From NCBI RefSeq assembly GCF_004379255.2, contig NC_056041.1, positions 2,356,001 through 2,420,000 on the forward strand: DNA of 64,000 nucleotides. Direction: 5' to 3'. The notes under the pieces are model-generated. The model made no database searches, was not told the origin of the DNA, and saw nothing but the letters and a program-made list of their open reading frames with translations. Positions 26,042-36,739 of the stretch are shown piece after piece. The first letter of the stretch is position 1; every line of letters starts with the position of its first letter. Origin of the DNA: Salvia splendens (taxonomy: Eukaryota > Streptophyta > Magnoliopsida > Lamiales > Lamiaceae). The translations under genes and the position numbers were made by a program.

Positions 26042-26694
26042 ATGCAGTCGTGATTTGCAAATAGCGGGTACAGATGCCAGCGGCTCAGGTTATTACGTTC
26101 CAAGTATCTTTGTGTACAATATGTAGCAGTTAATACCTTCCGAGTCAAGTTTGTTCTCACATGCATGCTTGACTAGATTTCACGGTATCGGCTTTGTATT
26201 CATGTCGAAAAAGCTATAGTCCAACAGATTATGATTGTACTAGTTTCTAGTGCCCGTGATTCGTGGTTTGTTGTCCAGCATTTCTTGCATTAAATTGAAT
26301 AAGAATGCTTTTCCTTTACCTTATATAAACGTTTTTGTACATTTTCTGTATTGTTTGCTTCAGTTGCTTTGTTTTATGTCTCAAGACTCAAGTAGTGTAT
26401 GAGTTCCGACCTGATCAAAGGAGATCGGATTCAAGGTACATATATACTTTCTATTTGGATTCACTAATGAGATAAACATGATTTCATGTTACTTTTATTC
26501 AAGGGATAATAGGATAAAAAGCTTATTTTGTGTGGATATGATACTATGTTATTATATTTTTATGGCGACAGACAACATTTAGCGGCCTAAAATAGTGTCG
26601 ATGAAACTGACTTATCTCTTGCACACCACTCCACGGCCGTCAAGGCCGCTTGCACAGTTTAAGCTTGCATGCTGAAAATTGTTTGAAGAACTCA
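26042..26694. other. Convergent intergenic DNA: 3' UTRs of the RCC1-repeat and root-cap genes
   Basis: Both neighbours are transcribed toward this stretch. The lower part (26612-26694) still reads as the C-terminal end of the root-cap domain in a shifted frame on the minus strand. The rest shows no gene. Confidence 0.55.
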
Positions 26695-28132
26695 TCAGCT
26701 GTGTCCCCTTGAACCTAGCGACGTCGCAGTCCGTGGAAAGAGGTTCGAAGATGCGAATTCTCTCTGTCCTCCCAAAACAGGCATGCTGACTCCCATCTTC
26801 ACCCTGCTGACGTAGTTGCTTGCGTATGTCTGTCCCAGGACTCCCTTCACTTCACCGCTCAACGAGTAAAACTTGAACCCTAGATCAAGGTGGGCGAAGC
26901 AGTCCTCGTCTGTGATCCCGTAGTTGTGAATCATGGAATCCTTCTTGGTGATGGGAACAACTGCTGCTTTGATCTGGAAGTTGCCTTCCACCTCGATCAC
27001 CACTGCATTCGTGTCTAGGGACCTGGTGATGCTTATCCCGGGCGCGGATTCTGGTTGCCATCTTGCGCCCTCGCCCTTGTCGAGGAAGACAGGAGCTGCA
27101 TCGAACGAGAGTTCCAAGCGGTCGACTGTGTCGTCCCAGGTAGCCGTCTTCTTGGCGCCAATCGAGATCTGATGGTCGTCGAAGAGGATCCCGAGCGACT
27201 GGACCCAGGTGAAGTCCCTTCCCATGTTCTCATTTCTCCTACCGATGAAATGAGCGTTGATGTGCAGGTTGATGTCGGAGACGATGCAGAAATCTTGGTC
27301 CTTTTTGCCGTGGAAGTAGAACGTGATCCCGTCAGCGCCAACGAATCTCGGGTCTTGGCAAACTGCTCCCGGCCTATTGCAATCTATTTAAGTGGCAAAA
27401 AAGAAATGTTAATACCAACATGAATGTGTGTGTGAGAGAGATGGGAGAGATGAGAGATGAGAGAGAGAGCTTACTGCAAACCGGACTGCAAGTGACACAA
27501 TCAACCTCACAAGTTCCGGGGCAATCTTCTGGACACCGGTGCTCCATGAGGTAGCAGCTCGGGTAATTCCTGTTTCTGCAACGAACTCTCTTAACTCCGG
27601 CAACAACTGGAGACGGGCTGGGAGTCACCTCCGGTGGGGAAGGAGTTGGGCTAGGAGGAGTCGCCTCTGGTGGCGAAAGAGTTGGGCTAGGAGGAGTCAC
27701 CACCGGTGGTGATGAAGGAGGTGGGCTAGGAGGAGTCACGGGTGGCGGGGGCGGGCTGTAGCCTGGAGTAGGGGGAACTGCAGGGCAGACGGCCTTGCAC
27801 GAGACACAGTCAGCCACGCACGTGGAGGGACAATCATCGGGGCAGAGGAGCTGCTGGCTGCAAGTCTTCTTGTAGTTCTTGTCCTTGCACTTGACTTTGC
27901 TCACTTTAGGGGGGGGAATAGGAGGCGAGGGAGGGCAGACGGGCTGGCACGACTTGCAGTCGACGAGGCAGTCGCGAGCACACGTAGTGGGGCAGTAGAG
28001 ATCCTTGTTGAGACACGAAGGGTAGTTTTTGTTTTTGCACTTGACCTTCTTGGGCTTGGGGCCGGCCGCGGACGCCCCCTGTGGTGTAGCGAGCAGGAGA
28101 AGGACGGCGGCCGAGAAAACGAGGCGGAGCAT
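26695..28132 (-). CDS. Secreted root-cap/LEA-like protein, Cys- and Pro-rich, frameshifted near the C-terminus
   Basis: Likely cell-wall or apoplastic protein of the plant Root_cap family (PF06830). Two exons, 28132-27475 and 27383-26695, join in phase (TGC A/AT). Residues 1-23 form a signal peptide ([20 protein letters not shown]). Three Cys-rich repeats of the type [12 protein letters not shown]...DCVSCKAVC follow, the second and third separated by a Pro-rich spacer ([17 protein letters not shown], probably hydroxyproline-bearing). Exon 2 encodes the Root_cap domain ([36 protein letters not shown]). As written it stops at 26697-26695 after 448 residues, but one missing base near 26736-26740 explains this: in the next frame the conserved tail ([11 protein letters not shown]) continues to TAA at 26614-26612. 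Natural truncation or sequencing error cannot be told apart here. Confidence 0.85.
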
Positions 28133-28212
28133 GGTTTGTGGTGTGTGATCCCTCAATGTAGTACTAGTAGTGTGTGTTGTTGGTGTGTGTTGTTGGGGGC
28201 ATGAGGTTCTTG

Positions 28213-28219
28213 TTTTATA
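28213..28219 (-). promoter_or_regulatory. TATA box of the root-cap-like gene
   Basis: TATAAAA on the minus strand, about 80 bp upstream of the ATG at 28132 and within normal distance of a short leader. No other TATA-like sequence lies between it and the start codon. Confidence 0.6.
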
Positions 28220-28232
28220 GAGGGAGAGAAAT

Positions 28233-29968
28233 GGTGGGATCATGTGGCCTTCAATCTAGGCAGGCATTAGCTGTTTCAGATGTAATAATACGTGATCGAT
28301 CTTGTTTTGTAAATCAAGTTTTCTGCTTTGAGGAATTTGTGGGGAGTTTTGTTTTGGTTTACAAGTTTTTATATTTACGTAAATATGGGAAAACTAAAGC
28401 TGTTTTTGTTTTATTATCTACTTTTAGTCTAATAGTAGTACTACTAGTATTCTTCAATTTGTGACATTGCATCGTTGAATGTTATGTTTTTTTTTCTCTT
28501 TTAATGAGACGATTACAATTTTTTTGGGCTCATTTTTCCTATGTCAGTCTTATTTTTGTGCAATTTTGTGTGTTGGGTGTATTTTCAACCGTTTTTATTG
28601 TAATGTCAAGAATACGTGTGACGTATTTATTAATGGATCTTAATAAGAATATTTTATAGTTTTATTTCAATATGTTAACATGTTTGATTGTTTTCTAGAA
28701 AAATATCATCATCATTTCATTGTTTTGATTGTTTTAAAAATATACATTAATTTTTGTAGAATTTATTTTTGGAATTAGCGATTAATAGTCGGTGGAGAGA
28801 AAGGTAAGTTGACATTTACATGGCAATAATCAATAGGGAAAGGCCAATATATATACTTGCCTGTAGGTTAAGTAAATCTTTAATTTTTGGATAATTTTCT
28901 ATTTTAAAGTAAAAAACTTGAATTCGTTAGTAAGGAAAAAAGTCAACAAAATTAATGTCAACGGCTTAAGTTCATGGAATTGTATCAGACTTGCAGATTG
29001 AAAGTAATCTCAAGTCGAAGCAAAGGCGTGACAAAAGCCAAGAATCTAAGCAACAATAAATGTGTTCGAAATATATGTGTAATACTGTACTCCACATAAC
29101 TTTTAACAGAAAGAAAAATAAATAGTTTATGTAAGGATCAAATATTGCATCTGGATTGGGCTTTTAGTTAAAGACTTGAGCCACAGACAAATTTGAGCAA
29201 TTTATCACAGTATCATAGTATAACCTTGTACTGTTGTTAAGAGGGTTGAATTCTCACAAATTTGATCATTTCTGGATTTTACATTTCAAGTTAGAAACGC
29301 TGATTCGTTTACATTAGATTATTTTATTTTGTTTAATCTAATAAAAGATAGCCTCTTTAGAGTATATATCAATACATTCTATGATTGATTTTCCGACAGT
29401 CATGTAGTCGGCCCGGGAAAATAGCAGAGTGAGCCCAAAGCAACATTATTTAAAAATAATACTTCTATATTTATTGAGTTCAAGTAGTGTGAATAAAGTA
29501 TGAAAGAGGTAAAAAGTAGGAGAGAGGAAGATACAATAAAGTAAGAAAAATGATAAACTGCAAAAAATGTGAATGTAGAAAAATTAAGACTCGTAAATTC
29601 AGCGTATAATACATCACAAAACACCAATTTCATATATAGACAAACACAAAAAAACAACCATTAACGAACAAATGAATATAGGTTCAATTCAATCAATCAA
29701 TAATGCAGTCAATCTACTGCCTAAATATATAATTTCAATAGATGTGTAGATGAATAAATGCAATCTCACAGCAAACCTTGGAATATTCATCCTTCCAACT
29801 TTTTTCTAGGACTCCAAATCTGTACAAGAAAATGATGCAACCGTAGGTATTCGAGTTGCACCGGGGTGAAGGTTGCAGACGATGCTAACTCAACACGAAC
29901 GCGTGCGTGCACCTTTGACAGAGCTGATCTCCAGCCAGGTAATGGCAGATTTGATGGTGTCTGACAGC
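28233..29968. other. Gene-free intergenic DNA
   Basis: AT-rich. The upper end, just below 29969, is the 3' UTR side of the DUF810 gene. A short block at 29400-29460 is somewhat GC-richer but has no recognisable structure. Confidence 0.5.
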
Positions 29969-32900
29969 TTACAGCTTCTTGGGCAGATTGTAGGTTTTCT
30001 TGAGAAACCTTGTAGCAGCTTCGTCGTTCCTGTAGCACAGAACTCGTAGCAAAGTGTTGGGTTCAGTCGGGCTCCATTGCCCCGACGTTGCAGGTAGTGG
30101 GAGCCGAGCTTTGGCAGAGGAGCCGTATGCTTCCAAGGTCAGGCGTTTGAACCGATCAATGAGGCTCTCTGTGTCTGTTCGGAGAAGTGGGATGATGTTT
30201 CGCACCGTGGCTGAGAATTTATCAATTATATCATCAGGCAAACCATCCCCATCGGCTGAGAAAAGATGTGTGAGGGCCTTGAAATCATCCTCTATTACCA
30301 CTGAGTCCTGCTTGGTGAAGGCGCGTGACGGGCCTCCAGCGAGCAGCACCAACAAAAACCCATCGAAGGAAGCTCTCATTACGTCGGCTATGATGCGTGT
30401 ACGGACTCTCTCGTTAACAGTGTCAGCCACGATGGTCAGATTTCGCTCAAGTTCGTGAAGGAAAGGCTCGATTCTTGATGATGAAACATCACCAACATAT
30501 AAAGAATCCCATAAGACATGGCTTAGATCGTGGAAGACGACTTTATAAGCCAGGCCCTCGGACAACTGTTGTACTGCATCGATGCAAGTGGGAGGGGTGA
30601 GCTCAAACTTTTTCCCCAGCCCGTTCAAGAAATCTTCTACATGGGCTGAATCCGAGTTCCTCAACAGGGTAATTATTCTTTTCTCAACAACTTCCAACTC
30701 TGATCTTATTTTATGCAACGAGTTTATACGTACACAAAGCTGTGGTGCCCCAGTGGAGCTATCTCCGTTGACAGTAGCCACCTGAGGATTCCTCTTCTGC
30801 AAGGTGGCCGACTTCTCTTTCTTCTTCCAGTTGAACGATGATCCTACAGTGCATCTTGTTAAGGTTGGCATTGTAGGGATATACACATTTCTTGATCCTG
30901 CACATGGACAGTTAGTTATATTTTATTCATTGATTGCTATAAATTATATATCAGGAAAGAGATTTTCATGTAGATCAAAGCATCGTTACCACAGCCTGAT
31001 TTTGCTTTAGTTGCATAATATTGAAGACATTTATCGAGGCCAGCCACTAAGTCCGGAAGTATTGCAGGATGCATCGGTATTGGCAGCTCAAAGAAGGCCT
31101 CTAATGTCTCATCGACTATCCGTAGAACCTCTACTGCTGAAGGAGCAAATCCCTCTTGATTTGCTCGGGGATTCCAATCCTATCAAGTAGAAAAGTAATA
31201 AATTCAAATAGTGTTCATGTTTCTGTCGTACACCTCTAGCTCGATGCATAAATTGAGTTTATACCTCTTGTTGAAGATTTCTATCAACCCATTCCTTTAG
31301 CCTGTCTAATCTCGTCTTTATCCATGCTTTTACCAAATTGGCAATCACGCCTTCAGCATCATAAGGAGGCATCTCACGAATAATGGCCTTTCCACCATCA
31401 TCACTATCCACCGAGTCTTCAACCGCAATTTGGACCAGATCTTTTTCCAACTTATCTGCAGCTCTCAAAATTTGTACTGCATCAGGTGTCAATTCTGTAA
31501 TGCCTGAAATGAATTGCTTCAGCTCGTTCCCGTAGCAAACGTGTAGAGTGGCAACAGCAACCCCTGCAGCAAACGGGTGCCATATCTTCAAGATAGGACT
31601 AAACGTGTCCTTCTCATTGACTGCAAGCTCGCCAACATCCTTGGCCAGGATGGCAAGGACGGGAAGGGAATTTAGCTGATTTCTTGATGCTCTCCTGCTA
31701 GAGTCAGCCTTTTCCATCATCTGTACACCAAAATATAAAACATGTCATAGAAGTCACTATCGCCCATAACTAAAGAAACTGGGAAATGAGAACTGCAGAC
31801 AAATATTGAAGTTCAGGTAACATCAGATAAAAGAGGTTAACAGTCTTTAGAGCATAATGCATGGTGGTTTTGTATAATGCAGTAATCATTAAGATAGTTT
31901 CATGAAAGTGATGATGGTCTTGGATTCACTTTCATGCAAACTACACCTCAAATTACTAATCATATCTTCAACTTGCCTGAGCAAATGCAGTGCGAAGGGA
32001 CGACCTAATGTAAGTGTCAATCCTGCTAAGAGCCACATCCACTTCATTTTTCCTTCTTCGGCGATACTCATTTGAGATGTCTTCAACTAATATTTTAGCA
32101 GCCACTACCCCAATGGACACAATGCTTTGCATAGAATCAATATTCCCACTGTCAAATGTTTCATGATAAGCCAAGAGTCTTTTCTCGGCCAAACCCAACA
32201 TGGCGGTCAACGCAGAACTCAATATCTTAGCATAAGCTGGATCTTTAGTCATTTTGGCATCTTTGGAGACATCAGCAAGTTGACTGTCAGCAGCACATAA
32301 TAGATCATTTTCAACTTGCCCAGTTGCAACATATCGATTGAACAAAACCCATGTAAAGCATAGATTGTGCAGCATTTGATTCAGCCCTAGGACTCCCCAT
32401 GTTTTCTTTATGAGCTCCATGAGCTCATCAACTTCCTCTACAAAGGATGTCTCCTCATTAAGATCAAAACATGCTTCTAGAAGCATTTCATAAAGACGGA
32501 GATTCAACGGGAAGCCATCTGCCCAGTGGCTGGATTCAAGTGGGGCACCATCAGACATCCTATTTGCCAGCGCCATTACTGTAGTACGCAGAACTTGCAT
32601 GGACTCATTGTTTCTCCCAGTTTCTATCGGCCGATCCAAGGCTGCCTGAATTATCTGTCGCAGTCGTTGAGCAGCAGTATTACCCCTTTCAAGCGGCAAG
32701 TGAGGGTGCAGCAGAAGACCAGCCTCCAGCATTCTAAGGTTTCTCTTCTGCCAAGCTTCGTATTCATCTTGATCAGTAAAATCAGAAGCTTTGAATTGCT
32801 GTAATAGCTCCAGTGGAAGAATCATCGACTCATTTCTTCTCCCAACCTACACAATAAGGACAAATATAAGGACAAATCTTCATTTAATTAATTCTCCACA

Positions 32901-34326
32901 CAAACCAATCAAATTACTTTTCTCAAGATATTGTAGAGAAAAGTTAAGAAAATTCAGATACGACTCCAGATATCAGCCTAACTTCTAGGTCACACTGACA
33001 TCTAGACTTAGGCAGGTTCCATGCAGCATTGCATGTCATTTAATGCATAGTAAGACATCAGTAAAGGTTAGGTTAAAAGTCAGCATCCCAGAAGCGTAAA
33101 AATTAAGATATGTCACTGTTAGGAAACAATTAGAAATTATTTAATCAGTAGTTAGCAATAATTTGCAATAGTCCAACCAGTAGATACTAAAAAACACATA
33201 AAACACCTTCTATTGCTGCTGCTGGAGCATAATCAAATGCAAGCAATGAGGCTGTTTCACCAATTGCTTCAAACCCCATAAGTTTACAAAAATAAGGTCT
33301 GTGATAAGCTTTGAAACAAAGTTGGATTTTTCCAGCTTAGAATCTCATTTTACAGCAAATACCCAGCCTCTTCAAAAAAAACAAAGACTTTGGACTAAAC
33401 AAACCGAGATTTACACTGGAGAGAAGACAAAAACGAGTAAACATATACCAAAATAGGAAGAATAACAACAAATCAGCAAACATTAACTGAATATCCACTT
33501 TATTCACCAAGCACATTAAGTAGATCACAGTAGCACACGAATCCAATTCTCACATGCATTAAACACACAGAAATCTCTATTTGACTCCTAAAAGGCAAAA
33601 TTCCCAATGTTTGGATACTGCACACCCTAGATCAATACACAATTTATTGAAAAACGACAAAATTTCAAACTCGAGCTCAATCACTGCAGTCAAAATAAAT
33701 AAGTAGTCCAAACGGTAAAATCAAATCTAGTTTCCCCCAGTTTGGGAATGAAAACGCGTTTTCCTAACCTGCCCAGCGGAAATCCTCAGCAAACCCCTAC
33801 GAATCCTCGAATCAGCAGCCTCGGAGATCCTCATCTGAATCCTCATTAGCTCTCCAACGGTCACCGGCTTCTTCGCCTTCCCTCCGGAGCCCGAATTCCC
33901 CGAATCGGAGCTCCGCTTCGAGCTGGTGGATCTCATCCCCAGCGCCTTCTTCATCTTCGACGCCGCCGCCGACGTGAGCGACCTCTGCAGATTAGCATTC
34001 GAGGCGGCGCCGCCGGGGCTGTTGTTGTTGGGGGAATTTGTGTGGCCGTTGCTAGGAGTGTAGGTGAGTGGCCTGGAGGAGGAGGCGCGGTTGGCGGAGA
34101 CGAAGATCTCGTAGGCGGTGGCACGGAGGTCGGCATCTGAGAGAGTGGGGGTTAGGTCGCTGAATGGGAAGGGGAGAGCGGTTAGAGCGGTGGAATTGGC
34201 GGCGGCGGTGAAGCGGGAGGTGGCGGAGGAAGGAGAGGCGGTAGCGGCGGTGTTGGTGATGGAGGAGGAAGAGAAGGAGTCTCTCTTGGAGTGGCCGAAG
34301 GTTCGGTCTCTGAAGAGAGACGCCAT
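29969..34326 (-). CDS. DUF810/MUN-domain protein (plant Munc13-like family)
   Basis: Plant relative of Munc13-type tethering proteins; the family member PATROL1 helps deliver a plasma-membrane proton pump, so a role in membrane traffic is inferred. Exons: 34326-33769, 32846-31977, 31720-31265, 31179-30990, 30897-29969, totalling 1000 residues with all phases consistent. The N-terminus is Ser/Ala-rich and of low complexity (MASLFRDRTFGHSKRDSFSS), followed by a conserved LRATAYEIFVSANRASS segment. The long helical MUN region includes KQFISGITELTPDAVQILRA and KKFELTPPTCIDAVQQLSEG, and the protein ends FLKKTYNLPKKL. The closest remembered Arabidopsis relative is AT2G33420, about 1.04 kb in residues, so this looks full length. 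The intron 31721-31976 starts with GC. The first intron (about 920 bp) is AT-rich and holds no gene. Confidence 0.93.
31721..31976 (-). other. GC-AG intron of the DUF810 gene
   Basis: The donor is CAG/GCAAGT at 31977/31976, a textbook GC-type donor with otherwise perfect complementarity to U1. The acceptor is CAG at 31723-31721. This join (TAFAQ-MMEK) preserves frame; reading on from the exon meets TGA within three codons. GC-AG introns are a known minor class of U2 introns. Confidence 0.8.
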
Positions 34327-35900
34327 TGTCGCTCTGTGTAGAGAGAGAGAAGAGAGAGAAGGTGAGTCACAAAAAGTAAACCAGAGAGAGAGTGAGTGTT
34401 TTGGAAGATAGATTTATTTCCCGTTCCAAATAAAACAACCATTTCTTTTCGAAAATTAAAATAACAAGCACTTTCTTTTTTAAAGGTTTAAAAAAGCATT
34501 AATTTCTTTATATTTTAACGAGTTAATAGTCTAAATTTTAAACAAAATTAACTATTTAAGCTTGCATTTTTTATTTAGGTTTTTTACTAATTTAGTTGAT
34601 AAATTATGTAATTATGCTAATAGTTGTATTTTACCAATTAGACTTGAAATAAGTATCAATTACTTATAAACATGAGCCTATCAAACTATCAATACTTTCA
34701 GAATTACGAATACTCTCAGAATCACTAATGTTGTCATAATCATAATTATAAGGGTATCAATTTTCACACATCGTTCCAGCTATAGTCTACGTTGGTGATT
34801 CGATGAATAATGATTTCTTTTGTATAATTGGTCGTCGTCTTGTGTCTACTTTTAGCAATAATCGACAAATGTTAATTTTTTGGCATAATTGTGACTATCA
34901 CTAAATAATTTATCAAAAATATGCTATATACAAATTAAATTAAATTCTATAAACTCTAAATCTGCTAAAAAGCATGCTATAGGTAACTAATTATCATTAA
35001 TTAATATTTCATGTACTTCTATAAGAATGTCGATCATTGTTATATGAGTATAGTATATAGAAAAATATTTCGTGTGTTATAGTATTACATTTTAATTTAA
35101 AACTTATTTGCATCGGTGTGAATCTAGTACTACTAGATTTTACGATATGATTTATCAAATGTAACAAATCATTTTGACTCCAAAATGGAGAAATAGACAC
35201 ATTGGTGTCACATCCTTATCAACTTACATTGACACACGCTACAGATAAAAAAATTACTATTGTACTATAAAAATCACTAATATATAATACTAATAAAATT
35301 TCAATTATTATTTCATTTGAATACAGGGCTTGGGCCTTGGATAATTGGACACATGCTGCATGACTAAGATCCCATATGTTATGTATAATTATAGTTCCAA
35401 ATAATATATTATTACACCTTTTTCTATTGTTGCATTCACCGTCAATGTTAGTACATTTAAATTTGTATTCCTCCACCCTAATTTTTTTGACTTAGTATCA
35501 AATATTATTCGTTGATTGTCAAGTTAAATATACATCTCAATTATTAGCCAAAATAACTAATTGAAGCAACAACCAAGTCGAGCACCCATGTGATAAGACA
35601 CCATAATAAAACTGAAATTGTAATTATACTAAAATATAGTAATATTATTGGTCTGGATATTTATAACTAATTGAAATTGTTTTTTATTTCCGCCGAAATA
35701 TATTCATAGTAAGCCAATCAAGATTTAGTTTTGAATGAATTTACAAACTTAGATACATAGAATTCAGATTCGTGAAGTGAAAAATACCAATACTTTTAAA
35801 CTTTAATTATAGTTTTTTAATAAAAATTCAACCTATTAAACCACTCGCGCGTTTCTAATTTATTTGCCAAATTGCATGATTAAAAAATTTAGTTAGCACC
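34327..35900. other. Upstream flank of the DUF810 gene and gene-free DNA
   Basis: The first 100 bp are GA/CT-rich (AGAGAGAG), typical of a plant 5' UTR or core promoter. The remainder is AT-rich without recognised genes or repeats. Confidence 0.5.
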
Positions 35901-36058
35901 CAACGGTCGTAGCGCAGTAAGCGTGGAGTTGTGGTGACCCTGTGATCACGGGTTCAAACCCCGCCACCCCTAGGAGACTTTCAGCCTTAATTCGCAAACT
36001 CGGTTGAATAGTATTAGTCGGATTTCGCCTCTTTTCCTCGTTATTTGTGAAGTTTTTT
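35901..36058 (+). mobile_element. tRNA-derived SINE
   Basis: An RNA polymerase III promoter is visible: box A-like TAGCGCAGTAAG at about 35909 and box B GGTTCAAACCC at about 35951. Around it the sequence resembles a tRNA (GTGATCACGGGTTCAAACCC) but does not close into a complete tRNA, and a tRNA-unrelated tail ends in a run of T at 36051-36058. That is the structure of plant SINEs ending in oligo-T. Target duplication not resolved. Confidence 0.7.
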
Positions 36059-36739
36059 TTACTAGTACTAGTACGTAATTTGGAAGCTGGAAAACATGGG
36101 AAATTGGCTGGACTTTAGTTGGCTGATAATATGTGAAAGTGTGGGGCTCACACCCTTAACAAATCAATAATCGGCTTTGCAACATTTCTAGTATTTATTA
36201 CTCCCATCCGCTCCTTTATTATGAGTCACACTTATATTTTTTGCATATTTTATACAAATAATAATAATAATTACTAATTAAAATATAAAAAAATGATAAA
36301 ATAAGAGAAAATATAATGTAAAGAAAGACTATTCTTTCAGCCATATTTTCGGCTCAATATTAAAAAGAGGAATCGGCTCAATATTGAAAAGAGGAACAAT
36401 GCTCGTGATTATATATTAAATGTTTTTTTAACCAATTAAATGTTGTTCCAGAATATCCTATTTATATCGCATATATTTTCATTTTGTAGCGGAATATTCA
36501 TGCATATCATTTCTTTTGGTATAATAATCCGACACCTTAGCTTCATTAAATTCGACCTTAATTAGAGAAAAGAAAGAAAAATGATAAAAAAAGGAGAAAG
36601 AAAAATGATAAAAAAAGGAAAAAGAAAAAGGAAAAAGTAAAACCATGGTTTTACGAATAAAAATTGGTTGCCCAGGATAAGGAATTTTCACAATGATAAG
36701 AATTTTTGGGTTTGATTCCATCTGAATATAGAAAAAAAA
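36059..36739. other. Intergenic DNA upstream of the YebC-family gene
   Basis: AT-rich with purine-rich repeats near 36560-36640. A single Stowaway-like end (TACTCCCATCCGCTCC near 36200) has no clear partner. The final 100 bp are presumed promoter and leader of the next gene. Confidence 0.4.

Noticed and set aside
26933..27423. Plus-strand frames opposite root-cap exon 2
   Set aside because: The minus frame carries the conserved Root_cap domain; these are shadows.
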